Shown: positions 8,631-19,844 of the stretch, piece after piece
Numbering within the stretch: position 1 is the first letter of the stretch
Layout of the letters: each line of letters opens with the position of its first letter
Origin: Pleomorphomonas sp. PLEO
GTDB taxonomy: Bacteria > Pseudomonadota > Alphaproteobacteria > Rhizobiales > Pleomorphomonadaceae
DNA: 64,000 bases
Reading direction: 5' to 3'
Assembly (NCBI RefSeq): GCF_041320595.1
Contig: NZ_CP166625.1
Span: 186,001-250,000 of the forward strand
Position numbers and translations under genes: made by a program
The notes under the pieces: model-generated
Seen by the model: only the letters and a program-made list of their open reading frames with translations
The model's database searches: none
Told to the model about the DNA's origin: nothing

Positions 8631-10139
8631 GTGAAAGCGAACGTGACGATCCACAGGGATTTCACCATTTCTCCTGTCGATGACCGGCTCTACAGCTCTT
8701 TCCTGGAACACCTGGGGCGGGCCATCTACACCGGCATTTATGAGCCCGGCCATCCCACCGCGGACGCCGACGGTTTTCGAGGCGATGTCATCGAACTGGT
8801 TCGCGCGCTCAACACACCTTACGTCCGTTACCCCGGCGGCAATTTCGTCTCGGCCTATAATTGGGAAGATGGCATCGGGCCACGGGGCGAACGCCCGACG
8901 CGCCTCGACCTCGCTTGGCGCACCCGTGACAACAACCATATCGGCGTCAACGAATTCATCGACTGGTGCAAAAAGGCCAATACCAAGCCGATGCTGGCCG
9001 TCAACCTCGGTTCGCGTGGGCTCGACGCAGCGCGCAACTTCATCGAATACTGCAACCACCCAGGCGGCTCTTACTGGAGCGACCTGCGCCGCCAGCACGG
9101 CTGGAAGGATCCGCATAACGTCAAGCTCTGGTGTCTCGGCAACGAGATGGATGGCCCCTGGCAGGTTGGCCACAAGTCGGCGGACGAATATGGCAGGCTC
9201 GCCAACGAGACAGCCAAGGCAATGCGCCTGTTCGACAAGTCCCTGGAACTGGTCGTTTGCGGGTCTTCCAGCGCCGACATGCCGACCTTCCCGGACTGGG
9301 AGGCGACCGTTCTCGACCACACCTATGACGTGATCGACCACCTGTCGCTGCACATGTATTTCGCCAACAAAGAGCATGACACACTGAGCTATCTCGCCAA
9401 GTCCGAGAAGCTCGACCGCTATATCACCTCGGTCGCCGGCGTTATCGACTATATCAAGGCGAAGAAGCGGTCCAAGAAGGACGTCACGATCTCCTTCGAC
9501 GAGTGGAACGTCTGGTACCACAGCCGCGAAGAGGACAAGAAAATCCTGGAAGGCGACGATTGGCCGGACGCGCCGCACCTTCTGGAGGACATTTACAACT
9601 TCGAGGATGTGCTGCAGGTCGGCGGCGTCCTCAACACCTTCATCCGCCGCGCCGACCGGGTGAAGATCGCCTGCATCGCCCAACTGGTCAACGTCATCGC
9701 GCCGATCATGACCGAGACGGGTGGCCCGGCCTGGAAGCAGACCATCTATTATCCGTTCCTGTTCGCTTCGCTTTACGGTCGTGGCACCTCGCTGCGCGCG
9801 GTGGTCGACGGGCCGACCTATGACGCCGACATCGCTGACGATGTGCCGTATCTCGACGTCTCGGTGGTTCGGTCAACAGCCGAGAGCGCCCTCACCTTCT
9901 TCGTGGTGAACCGCCACCTTACCGAAACACTCGACTTGGCGGCGGCGCTCAATGGTTTCCCAACAGCGCGTGTCATCGAGCATATTCAGATGACGCACCC
10001 CGATCTCAGGGCCGTCAACTCAGCCGCCCACCCCGACAATGTGGTGCCCAAGACGGTCGGAGGTACGAGTGTCGAGGAGGGCACGCTCCGCGGCAAGCTG
10101 CCGCCGCTGTCCTACAACGTCATACGTCTTTCGGTTTGA
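8631..10139 (+). CDS. abfA: Alpha-L-arabinofuranosidase, GH51
   Basis: This enzyme hydrolyses terminal non-reducing alpha-L-arabinofuranosyl residues from arabinan, arabinoxylan or arabino-oligosaccharides. The 502-residue protein lacks a signal peptide, so it acts in the cytoplasm on imported oligosaccharides. The GH51 (beta/alpha)8 barrel is recognisable: YVRYPGGNFVSAYNWEDGIG near residue 65, the acid/base glutamate E172 in LGNEMDGPW and the nucleophile E291 in SFDEWNVWY. A C-terminal beta-domain (from about residue 390) follows. The start is GTG at 8631. An Opp-type transporter follows in the same direction and the ArsR-like regulator precedes it, which gives a regulator-enzyme-importer cassette. 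Confidence 0.95.
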   Translation: MKANVTIHRDFTISPVDDRLYSSFLEHLGRAIYTGIYEPGHPTADADGFRGDVIELVRALNTPYVRYPGGNFVSAYNWEDGIGPRGERPTRLDLAWRTRDNNHIGVNEFIDWCKKANTKPMLAVNLGSRGLDAARNFIEYCNHPGGSYWSDLRRQHGWKDPHNVKLWCLGNEMDGPWQVGHKSADEYGRLANETAKAMRLFDKSLELVVCGSSSADMPTFPDWEATVLDHTYDVIDHLSLHMYFANKEHDTLSYLAKSEKLDRYITSVAGVIDYIKAKKRSKKDVTISFDEWNVWYHSREEDKKILEGDDWPDAPHLLEDIYNFEDVLQVGGVLNTFIRRADRVKIACIAQLVNVIAPIMTETGGPAWKQTIYYPFLFASLYGRGTSLRAVVDGPTYDADIADDVPYLDVSVVRSTAESALTFFVVNRHLTETLDLAAALNGFPTARVIEHIQMTHPDLRAVNSAAHPDNVVPKTVGGTSVEEGTLRGKLPPLSYNVIRLSV

Positions 10140-10253
10140 ACCGGCCGGTCGCTTTGGGAGGAAAAGAGGCTGGCCATGGTCTTCAAATTCGGCGTTGCCG
10201 CTCGCTCGCCGGACAACTGAAGGAGGGTATCGGAATCCCATAGGTCTGGAGGA

Positions 10254-10283
10254 CACGGCATGCCGCCCATCTGGCGTGCCGTG
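10254..10283 (+). other. Hairpin upstream of the binding-protein gene
   Basis: An 11-bp stem (10254-10264 with 10273-10283, one G-U pair, 8-nt loop) lies in the 175-bp gap between the GH51 gene and the transporter binding protein, about 20 bp ahead of the AGGGAGGA ribosome-binding site. There is no T-run, so mRNA processing or stabilisation is likelier than termination. Confidence 0.4.
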
Positions 10284-10314
10284 CAACGTGGACACTCTTG
10301 AGGGAGGATACGTG

Positions 10315-12207
10315 ATGAAACTTTGGAGAAAGTTTCTTGCTGGAGCCGCGCTTGCGGTTTTGGCGAGTACAGCGCAGGCGCAGGATATTTCGAACCTGCC
10401 GCGCAAGGAAACCGTGATCATTGAAAACCCGGAAGGAACAGTCAAAAACCCCGGCTGGTTCAATATCTGGGTGAACGGCGGCGGCGGTCTGTCGACAGGC
10501 CTGCAACAGCTGACGATGGATACCCTTTGGTACATCGACCCTGATCAGGGCATCAACGGCGCTTGGTACAACTCACTTGCAGCCGACAAGCCGATATACA
10601 ATGCCGACTTCACCGAAATGACGGTGAAACTCAGGAAAGGCATGTACTGGAGCGATGGGGTCGAGTTCACCGCCGATGACCTCGTTTATACCGTGCAGAC
10701 GAATATCGATCATCCGGGCATGTTATCGAGCGCGCTCTTGTCCGTCAGCGTCGACAGTGTCAAGGCCACCGATCCCTATACCGTCGTCTTCAAGCTGAAG
10801 AAGCCGAACTCACGCTTCCACGCCCTGTTCACGGTGCGCTGGAACGCCATCTGGGTCATGCCCAAGCACGTTTTCGAGAAGGTGGCAGACCCGGTCAAGT
10901 TCGACTTTGCCAATCCGATCTCGATCAGCGCCTACAAGCTCAAGAACTACGACCCGCAAGGCAAATGGTACATCTGGGAGAAGCGCGACGACTGGCAGCG
11001 TACCCCGCTCGGTCTGCTTGGCGAGCCTGGTCCGAAATATGCCGCCTATGTCGATGGCGGACCGCCGGACAAAAAGACCATTGCCCAATTGAAGCATGAG
11101 CTCGACATCATCCACGACAACACGCCGGAAGGTATGTTTACGCTTGTGGATCAGTCGAAATCGCTCGCCACCTGGTTCAAGGGCTTCCCCTACGCCCACC
11201 CCGATCCGACCCTGCCGGCCGTGATCTTCAACACGCAGAAGGCCCCCTTCGACAAGGCGGATGTGCGTTGGGCGTTGGCGTTGCTGATCGACATGAAGGC
11301 CGTCGACCTCGCCAGCTATCGCGGCGCGGCAACACTGTCTGCTATTGGCGTGCCGCCCACTGGCGTCGCCATGACGACCTATCAAGCACCGATGCAAGAA
11401 TGGCTCAAATCCTTCGAGCTCGATACGGGCAAGGAGAAGATCAAGCCCTACGACCCGACGATTCCGACCCAGATCGCCGACATGCTGCGCAAGCAGCCGA
11501 AGTTCAAGGACCAGATCCCGACCGATCCGACGGCCATCGCCAACCAGTTCGGTTACGGCTGGTGGAAGCCCAACCCGAAAGCGGCCGGTGAACTGCTTGA
11601 AAAGGCCGGCTTCAAAAAGGTTGGAGATCAGTGGATGCAACCGGACGGCCAGCCGTTCCGGGTTCGTCTGACCGTCGAGGGCGACAGCCGCTCGGTGTTC
11701 ACCCGCGCCGGCACGCTGATTGCCCAACAATGGAAGCAGTTCGGTATCGACGCCAAGGCGCAGCCGACCACCAATCCCTGGCAGCCCATGCAGGCCGGCG
11801 ACTTCGACACGGCTATTGCCTGGAGTGTCGAAACCTGGGGTGGCGATGCCGACATGTCGTTCTTCCTCGACAGTTGGCACTCGAGCTTTGTGGCCAAGCC
11901 TGGAGAAGTCCAGCCTGCGCGCAACTGGCAGCGCTGGTCGAACCCAGACCTCGACAAGATCATCGAAGGTATCCGCGGGATCAGTTTCGACGACCCCAAG
12001 GGCGTGGACTACGGCATGGACTATCTGAAGCTGGTGGTAAAGGAAATGCCCACCATTCCGATGATGTCCTACAACGTGTTCGCCTCGATGGACACGACTT
12101 ACTGGACTGGCTACCCAAGCTTCCCGGATGATCCCTACACCGATCCGGTTCCGAACTGGGGCAATTCCCGGCTGATGATGATCAAGCTGAAGCCAGCGCA
12201 GCCCTGA
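10315..12207 (+). CDS. ABC transporter substrate-binding protein, family 5, probable arabino-oligosaccharide binder
   Basis: This is a periplasmic SBP_bac_5 protein of 630 residues with a clear Sec signal peptide (MKLWRKFLAGAALAVLAST, cleavage after AQA). The start ATG at 10315 is chosen because AGGGAGGA lies 6 nt upstream; the open frame extends further 5' but without a ribosome site. The segment MTVKLRKGMYWSDGVEFTADDLVYT is the family signature (shown here in part: RKGMYWSDGVEFTADD). Proteins of this family at about 600-650 residues next to glycoside hydrolases often bind oligosaccharides, not peptides. The GH51 gene directly upstream makes arabino-oligosaccharides the likeliest ligand; this is inference from context. 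Confidence 0.9.
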   Translation: MKLWRKFLAGAALAVLASTAQAQDISNLPRKETVIIENPEGTVKNPGWFNIWVNGGGGLSTGLQQLTMDTLWYIDPDQGINGAWYNSLAADKPIYNADFTEMTVKLRKGMYWSDGVEFTADDLVYTVQTNIDHPGMLSSALLSVSVDSVKATDPYTVVFKLKKPNSRFHALFTVRWNAIWVMPKHVFEKVADPVKFDFANPISISAYKLKNYDPQGKWYIWEKRDDWQRTPLGLLGEPGPKYAAYVDGGPPDKKTIAQLKHELDIIHDNTPEGMFTLVDQSKSLATWFKGFPYAHPDPTLPAVIFNTQKAPFDKADVRWALALLIDMKAVDLASYRGAATLSAIGVPPTGVAMTTYQAPMQEWLKSFELDTGKEKIKPYDPTIPTQIADMLRKQPKFKDQIPTDPTAIANQFGYGWWKPNPKAAGELLEKAGFKKVGDQWMQPDGQPFRVRLTVEGDSRSVFTRAGTLIAQQWKQFGIDAKAQPTTNPWQPMQAGDFDTAIAWSVETWGGDADMSFFLDSWHSSFVAKPGEVQPARNWQRWSNPDLDKIIEGIRGISFDDPKGVDYGMDYLKLVVKEMPTIPMMSYNVFASMDTTYWTGYPSFPDDPYTDPVPNWGNSRLMMIKLKPAQP

Positions 12208-12252
12208 TCACGGCAGGCGCATCCTCCCTCCTCCAGATGCGCCTCTCCAAGA

Positions 12253-12284
12253 GACCCGTGCGGGCTTTGCGGCCCGCACGGGTC
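12253..12284 (+). other. Perfect intercistronic hairpin after the binding-protein gene
   Basis: A 13-bp perfect inverted repeat (12253-12265 with 12272-12284, 6-nt loop) sits between the binding protein stop (12207) and the permease start. No T-run follows. Such structures commonly protect the binding-protein mRNA from 3' decay, so that it outnumbers the permease message. Confidence 0.65.
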
Positions 12285-12338
12285 GGGTGGATCAAGATCG
12301 CCGGCTCGGCCGGCCTTGAGAATGGAGCAAGCGATCCC

Positions 12339-13343
12339 GTGACAGGCTACATGATTTTCGTCGCGCGCCGATTTGGCCAGTTGTTGCTGGTGGTTTTTCT
12401 AGGGATTTCGGCGACTTTCTTCATCACCCACATGACGCCGGTCGACCCGGTGGCCGAGACAATCTCGGTCATTACCAACTTCGGCAAGTCCGATCCCGAA
12501 GCCATCGATCTGATGCGCAAGACGCTGACCGAACTTTACGGGCTGCAGGGAAACGTCTTCGAACAATATGTGACCTTCTGGTCGCGGCTCATTCAAGGCG
12601 ATCTCGGGCCGTCGCTGTCGGCCTTCCCGACGCCCGTTTCCCAGATCATCTTCCGCGCCCTGCCATGGACCGTCGGCTTGATGATATCGGCGACGCTGAT
12701 CTCCTTCGTGCTTGGAAATGCGCTCGGCGCTCTTGCCGGCTACTACCGCAAGAGCCGGATCCTGAAGATCATCAGTCTGGGACTGATCGGCCTGCAACCG
12801 ATCCCCTATTACATTCTCGCGTTCATCCTGCTCATTCTGTTCGGCTTCGTCTGGCCGATACTGCCCATCACCGGCGGCTACGAGATGAACGCCGATCTCG
12901 ACCTGTCCTTTGCGCTCGTCCTCGACATCATCCGTCACTCGATCCTGCCGGCTCTGGCGTTGGTCCTGGTCGGCGCCGGATCCTGGCTGACCGGCATGCG
13001 GGCGCTCACCTCCAACATCGTCACCGAGGATTACGTGACGTTCGCGGAACTCGGCGGCGTCGGTTCAACCCGCATCTTGCGCTCTTACGTGGTGCGCAAT
13101 GCCATGGTGCCGCAGCTCACCGGCCTCGCCATGTCGCTCGGCGCCATCTTCAATGGCACGGTGATCACCGAAATCGTCTTCGGCTATCCGGGTATCGGCA
13201 CACTACTGATCAATGCCGTGCATGCCGGCGACTACAGCCTAGTGCTGGGGCTCGCTTCGCTGTCGATCGTCGGCGTCGCCATCGCGGTGTTCCTGATCGA
13301 CATCCTCAGCCCATTGCTCGACCCACGCATCAAGGCGGAGTGA
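12339..13343 (+). CDS. Oligosaccharide/oligopeptide ABC transporter permease (DppB-like)
   Basis: This is the first inner-membrane permease of the second Opp-type importer, 334 residues from GTG at 12339, which has GGAG 11 nt upstream. An ATG at 12351 (MIFVARRFGQLLLVVFLGIS) is an alternative, and the frame upstream is open but lacks a ribosome site. The family hallmark after the first helix is HMTPVDPVAE. The EAA loop reads VTFAELGGVGSTRILRSYVVRNA and the protein ends LLDPRIKAE. It pairs with the DppC-like protein that starts 4 bp after its stop. Confidence 0.92.
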   Translation: MTGYMIFVARRFGQLLLVVFLGISATFFITHMTPVDPVAETISVITNFGKSDPEAIDLMRKTLTELYGLQGNVFEQYVTFWSRLIQGDLGPSLSAFPTPVSQIIFRALPWTVGLMISATLISFVLGNALGALAGYYRKSRILKIISLGLIGLQPIPYYILAFILLILFGFVWPILPITGGYEMNADLDLSFALVLDIIRHSILPALALVLVGAGSWLTGMRALTSNIVTEDYVTFAELGGVGSTRILRSYVVRNAMVPQLTGLAMSLGAIFNGTVITEIVFGYPGIGTLLINAVHAGDYSLVLGLASLSIVGVAIAVFLIDILSPLLDPRIKAE

Positions 13344-13347
13344 GGCC

Positions 13348-14205
13348 ATGTTCACGATCGTTCGCGACCTCATTCGCTACAACATCGAATTCGCCATCGG
13401 CCTCGTCATTCTGCTGCTCTTGATCGGCGCCGTCGTGTTGTCCTTCTTCTCGCCCTATCCACCCTCCGACATCTACGTCGTGCCGCCGGACATGCCGCCC
13501 GACGCCGAATTCTGGTTGGGAACCACATCGCGCGGCCAGGACACTTTCTGGCAGCTGATGATCGGCCTCAGGAACACGCTCGGCTTCGGCATCGGTGTCG
13601 CCTTCCTGTCGCGCATCCTGTCACTGGTGGTTGGACTCACGGCCGGCTATGCCGGTGGCCGCACCGACCGCGTGCTGATGGCGATCAACGACTCCATCAT
13701 GGTCATCCCCCAGTTCCCGATCCTGGTGCTGTTCTATTTCGTGCTGAAAGACGACATGAACTGGCTGATGCTTGTGCTGATCCTGTCGGCGCTCGGCTGG
13801 TCCTACGATGCCCGCCTCATCCGTTCTGTGGCCATGAGCCTGAGGACGCGCCCCTTTACCACCCAGAGCGTCTACTCGGGCATGAGCATGCGCAAGATCC
13901 TCGTCGAGGAGCACTTGCCCTACGTGATGCCGATCGTCTTCGCCACCACCATGAACAACATGATCTGGTCGATCGGTATGGAAATCACCCTGTCGGTGCT
14001 CGGTTTCACCGACGTCGATACCCCGACCATGGGGCAGATGATCTACTGGGCCAACTCTCACTCGGCCCTGATTTCCGGCATCTGGTGGTGGGTGGCCGCG
14101 CCGGTGGGCGCCATCGTGATCCTGTTCATCGGCCTGTTCCTGCTCTCCATGTCGATGAACGAATACATCGATCCGCGCAGTCGTCTGAACCGGATGGGGA
14201 ACTGA
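13348..14205 (+). CDS. Oligosaccharide/oligopeptide ABC transporter permease (DppC-like)
   Basis: This second permease has 285 residues with about six membrane helices. The family motif WLGTTSRGQDTFWQLMIG (in place of the commoner GTDxxGRD) lies between helices 1 and 2. The EAA loop TTQSVYSGMSMRKILVEEHL lies in the second half. GGAGTGAGG precedes the ATG at 13348, and the stop of the DppB-like partner is 4 bp upstream. The C-terminal SMNEYIDPRSRLNRMGN matches the DPR ending typical of this family. It forms the channel of the importer with the preceding gene product. Confidence 0.92.
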   Translation: MFTIVRDLIRYNIEFAIGLVILLLLIGAVVLSFFSPYPPSDIYVVPPDMPPDAEFWLGTTSRGQDTFWQLMIGLRNTLGFGIGVAFLSRILSLVVGLTAGYAGGRTDRVLMAINDSIMVIPQFPILVLFYFVLKDDMNWLMLVLILSALGWSYDARLIRSVAMSLRTRPFTTQSVYSGMSMRKILVEEHLPYVMPIVFATTMNNMIWSIGMEITLSVLGFTDVDTPTMGQMIYWANSHSALISGIWWWVAAPVGAIVILFIGLFLLSMSMNEYIDPRSRLNRMGN

Positions 14206-14209
14206 TCCG

Positions 14210-15238
14210 ATGCAATCCGAAGCGCTCCTCCATAGGCCAGACACAACGTCCGAGCCCATTCTGACGGTCGAAAACCTGAAGGCCTATTACACGACCAAGG
14301 CCTTCGGCATCGACCGCGACATCCGAGCCGTCGACGACATCAGCCTCACCATCGCCAAGGGAGAGATTTATGGCGTCGCCGGAGAGTCATCCTCCGGCAA
14401 GACATCGCTGATCAAGACCATCGTCGGCGCGATCCGACCGCCGCTCCACGTGGTCGCCGGGACCGTCCGCTTCAACTTCGGCGGACAGACCTACGACATC
14501 TACGATCTGAAGCCCAACGAGTTGCAGGCCATCCGCTGGCGGCACCTGTCCTACATCATGCAAGGCTCGATGAACGTGCTGAACCCGGTGCGCCGGATCA
14601 AGCACTCCTTCTATGACTTCGCCTTTGCCCACATGAGGCTCGACCGCGCCAGCTTCTGGAACAAGGTGCGCGACCATCTGAGGAAACTCGATCTTGATCC
14701 CGGTGTGCTCGACAGCTATCCGCATCAGCTGTCCGGCGGCATGCGTCAACGAACGACCATCGCTCTGGCCACCGTTTGCACGCCGGAGTTCATCGTCGCC
14801 GATGAACCGACGACGGCGCTCGATGTCATTGTGCAGCGCGACGTTCTCACCATGCTCCGCGACATTCAGCGCGATCTGGGGTCGTCCTTCCTGTTCGTGA
14901 CACACGACATGAGCGTGCATGCCACGGTGTCGGACCGGGTGGGCATCGTCTATGCCGGTCGCCTCGTCGAGGAAGCTGATACGCCGACGCTGTTTCGCAG
15001 CGCTCGACACCCCTACACACAGCATCTGGTCGCCTCGCTGCCGAAGATCGGCGACACCACCCGGCGCGCCTCGCTGGCTGGTCGGCCACCGAGCCTCGCC
15101 GACCCGCCGTCTGGCTGTCGCTTCCATCCGCGCTGTCCGCTGGCCATGGACATCTGCTCTAGGCAAGTCCCGGTCATGACCAGCCTGACGCCGCGCCACC
15201 GCGTCGCCTGCTTTGCCGTCACCGGAGCTACACCATGA
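14210..15238 (+). CDS. ABC transporter ATP-binding protein (DppD-like)
   Basis: This ATPase of the second Opp-type importer is 342 residues. Walker A is GESSSGKTS, the signature LSGGMRQR and Walker B FIVADEPTTALD. The C-terminal oligopeptide-transporter domain (about residues 270-340) keeps the cysteine-bearing GCRFHPRCPLAMDICSRQ typical of the family. Its start is 4 bp after the DppC-like stop, and its own stop overlaps the ATG of the next ATPase by ATGA. It couples ATP hydrolysis to uptake through the 12339-14205 permeases. Confidence 0.94.
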   Translation: MQSEALLHRPDTTSEPILTVENLKAYYTTKAFGIDRDIRAVDDISLTIAKGEIYGVAGESSSGKTSLIKTIVGAIRPPLHVVAGTVRFNFGGQTYDIYDLKPNELQAIRWRHLSYIMQGSMNVLNPVRRIKHSFYDFAFAHMRLDRASFWNKVRDHLRKLDLDPGVLDSYPHQLSGGMRQRTTIALATVCTPEFIVADEPTTALDVIVQRDVLTMLRDIQRDLGSSFLFVTHDMSVHATVSDRVGIVYAGRLVEEADTPTLFRSARHPYTQHLVASLPKIGDTTRRASLAGRPPSLADPPSGCRFHPRCPLAMDICSRQVPVMTSLTPRHRVACFAVTGATP

Positions 15239-16044
15239 GTCTCCTTCTCAACATCGATCACGTCGGCAAGACCTTCCTACAGGGTGGTCTCCTGTCGCGG
15301 CGCCGTGTCGAGGCGGTGAAAGACATCTCGTTGCAGATCGAAGCCGAGCGGCCGGAAATCCTATCGGTGGTCGGTGAATCCGGCTCCGGCAAATCGACCT
15401 TGGCCGCCATGGTGCTCGGCCAGCAGCTGCCGACACGTGGCCACGTGCTGTTCGACGGCATCGACATCGCCGACATTCGCAGCCGGGCCGACCGACGCGC
15501 TTTCATGGCCAAGGTGCAGCCGGTGCTGCAAAACCCATTCGAAGCCTTCAATCCGTTGAAGCGTGTCGATCGCTATCTGTTCGCCACCGCCACCAATTTC
15601 ATGACGGCCACGGGCAAGCCGACGCGCCAGGAAATCGAGGCGCGAGTCGATCGGGCACTGGTCGAGGTCGGACTGACGCTGGCCGAGGTGCGTGGACGCT
15701 TCCCGCACGAGCTTTCCGGAGGCCAGTTGCAGCGTACGGCGATTGCCCGCGCGCTGATCCCCGACCCGCGCCTGCTCGTGGCCGACGAGCCGGTGTCGAT
15801 GGTCGATGCCTCGCTCCGGATGTCGATCGTCAACCTGTTCGGGTCGCTGCGCGACCGGCTCGGCCTGTCAATCATCTACATCACCCACGACCTTGCCACC
15901 GCCTATTATATCTCCGATCGCATCATCATCATGAAGAAGGGCGAGGTGGTGGAGCAGGGCAACGCGCGGGCGGTGCTCGACAATCCTCAGCATCCCTATT
16001 CGATCGCCCTCAAGAACGCCGTCCTGACACCCGACTTCGCTTGA
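15235..16044 (+). CDS. ABC transporter ATP-binding protein (DppF-like, short)
   Basis: This second ATPase of the same importer is only 269 residues. Walker A is GESGSGKST, the signature LSGGQLQR and Walker B LLVADEPVSMVDAS. Unlike its partner it ends shortly after the ATPase core and lacks the C-terminal cysteine-containing extension, so the two nucleotide-binding subunits are asymmetric. It is the last gene of the operon; two hairpins follow before the convergent gene on the minus strand. Confidence 0.93.
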   Translation: MSLLLNIDHVGKTFLQGGLLSRRRVEAVKDISLQIEAERPEILSVVGESGSGKSTLAAMVLGQQLPTRGHVLFDGIDIADIRSRADRRAFMAKVQPVLQNPFEAFNPLKRVDRYLFATATNFMTATGKPTRQEIEARVDRALVEVGLTLAEVRGRFPHELSGGQLQRTAIARALIPDPRLLVADEPVSMVDASLRMSIVNLFGSLRDRLGLSIIYITHDLATAYYISDRIIIMKKGEVVEQGNARAVLDNPQHPYSIALKNAVLTPDFA

Positions 16045-16069
16045 TCGAAGGCGCGCATGTAAAGAACGA

Positions 16070-16101
16070 AACAGGCAGACGCCGAGGGACGTCTGCCTGT
16101 T
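16070..16101. terminator. Hairpin between convergent operons
   Basis: A perfect 12-bp stem (16070-16081 with 16090-16101, 8-nt loop) lies 25 bp after the ATPase stop and is followed by a pyrimidine-rich stretch on both strands (CCATCTCATTCTCTT on plus, TCGTTCTTT on minus). It probably ends transcription in both directions. Confidence 0.6.
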
Positions 16102-16124
16102 CCATCTCATTCTCTTCGGAGGTA

Positions 16125-16150
16125 CCCGGCGGTGAACCCGCCGGGCTTTT
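16125..16150 (+). terminator. Second hairpin with short T-run
   Basis: An 8-bp GC-rich stem (16125-16132 with 16138-16145, 5-nt loop) is followed by CTTTTC on the plus strand. It backs up the preceding hairpin at the end of the GH51-transporter operon. Confidence 0.6.
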
Positions 16151-16163
16151 CGCATCTAGGGGA

Positions 16164-18276
<2,113 letters not shown>

Positions 18277-18278
18277 GG

Positions 18279-19844
18279 TCACTGATCCTGAGCCGGGTGG
18301 TCGTGAGCGGGGGCGGCGTGGCCCTTGGTAGAGGCGCGGACGATGACCTCGTCGGTCGCCTCGTGGTCGGGCAGGTCGGCGGTGATCCGGCCCTGCGACA
18401 TCACCAGCACGCGGTCGGACACGGCGTGCACCTCCTTGAGATCGGAAGTCGCGAATACAACCGCGAGGCCTTGGTCGGCCAATTCGCGCATGGTGCGGAA
18501 CACCTCTTCCTTGGCGCCGATGTCGATACCGCGCGTGGGTTCGTCGAGCAGCAGCACCTTGGGTTCGGTCATCAAGCTCTTGCCGATGACCACCTTCTGC
18601 TGGTTGCCGCCCGACAGCGAGGTGATGGGCGTTTCCGGCGATGGCGCCTTGATGCGCAACGAGCGGAACAGTGCGTCGACCGCCTTGCGCTCGGCGCCAT
18701 TCTGCACGGTGAACAGCTTCGTCACCTTGGCGAGACTGGCGAGCGACAGGTTCTTGCCGACGGTCAGATTTTGCACAAGGCCGTCGCGCTGGCGATCTTC
18801 GGGTACCAGGAACAAGCCGGCGGCGATACGCCGGGATACCGGCAGTTGATCGACCGCTCGACCGTTGATGGTGACCACGCCACGCGCGTCGGCCCTGAGG
18901 CCGAACAGGCTCTCGAACAGTTCCGAGCGACCGGCGCCCAGCAGGCCATAGATGCCGACGATCTCGCCGGCCCGGAAATCGACGCTGACGTCGTCGACAA
19001 GATAGCCGCCGCCGACGCGCGGCAACTTCAGGTTTTGGACCGATAGCACGGGTTCGCCGACCTTCACGTCGCGCTGCTGACGCTTGGCGAATTCGGAGGT
19101 TCCGAGCATCTGGCGGATGATCCAGGGGATCGTCGCCTCGCCCTTGGGCGCGCTTGCCTGGAAGTGGCCGTCGCGCAGCACGGTGAAGTAGTCACCGATT
19201 CGAACCAGTTCTTCGAGGCGATGCGAGATGTAGATGATGGCGACGCCTGACTTTTTCAGCTCGGCGATGACGCGGAACAGCACCTCCACCTCGGAGGACG
19301 ACAGCGCCGACGTCGGCTCGTCCATGATCAGCACCCGGGCGTCGTCGGCCAGCGCCTTGGCGATCTCGACGATCTGCTGCTCGCCGATCCTGAGGTCATC
19401 GACCAGCGTGTCGGGGTCGATATTGTGCTCGAGGCGGGCGAGCAATTGCTTCGCCCGTTCGCGCTGGCGCGGCATGTCGATGTGAACGCCGCCCTTGGTC
19501 ATGTCGCGACCGAGGAAGATATTCTCGGTAACGCTGAGGTTGGGGCAGAGGTTGAGCTCTTGGAAGACGATGCCGATGCCCTTCTGCGCGGCATCCAGCA
19601 CCGAGGAGAACCGCACTTCCTCGCCGCCCATCATGATGCGGCCGGAGGTCGCCTGATCGACACCGGCGAGGATGCGCATTAGCGTCGACTTGCCGGCCCC
19701 GTTCTCGCCGATCAGTACGTTGACCGAGCGCTCATAGACGTCGAAGTCGACATTCTCGAGGGCAATGGTGCCGGGGAAGACGCGGGTCATCTTCTCGGCG
19801 CGAAGGACCACTGCCGGCGCGTCGGCCTGTTCGAGCGCACTCAT
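18279..19844 (-). CDS. Ribose-type sugar ABC transporter ATP-binding protein (two NBDs)
   Basis: This RbsA/MglA-family ATPase has 521 residues and two fused nucleotide-binding domains. The first has Walker A GENGAGKST and Walker B VLIMDEPTSAL; the second has the degenerate Walker A GLLGAGRSE usual for the C-terminal half of this family, signature LSGGNQQK and Walker B LLLDEPTRGID. GGGAGG lies 7 nt before the ATG. The start overlaps the DUF2291 gene stop by ATGA. It drives the permease encoded at 17224-18276. Confidence 0.95.
   Translation of the reverse strand: MSALEQADAPAVVLRAEKMTRVFPGTIALENVDFDVYERSVNVLIGENGAGKSTLMRILAGVDQATSGRIMMGGEEVRFSSVLDAAQKGIGIVFQELNLCPNLSVTENIFLGRDMTKGGVHIDMPRQRERAKQLLARLEHNIDPDTLVDDLRIGEQQIVEIAKALADDARVLIMDEPTSALSSSEVEVLFRVIAELKKSGVAIIYISHRLEELVRIGDYFTVLRDGHFQASAPKGEATIPWIIRQMLGTSEFAKRQQRDVKVGEPVLSVQNLKLPRVGGGYLVDDVSVDFRAGEIVGIYGLLGAGRSELFESLFGLRADARGVVTINGRAVDQLPVSRRIAAGLFLVPEDRQRDGLVQNLTVGKNLSLASLAKVTKLFTVQNGAERKAVDALFRSLRIKAPSPETPITSLSGGNQQKVVIGKSLMTEPKVLLLDEPTRGIDIGAKEEVFRTMRELADQGLAVVFATSDLKEVHAVSDRVLVMSQGRITADLPDHEATDEVIVRASTKGHAAPAHDHPAQDQ

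Noticed and set aside
10039-10314. 5' extension of the binding-protein frame back into GH51
   Set aside because: The Sec signal peptide begins at ATG 10315 with AGGGAGGA correctly placed; the extension overlaps GH51 and lacks a ribosome site.
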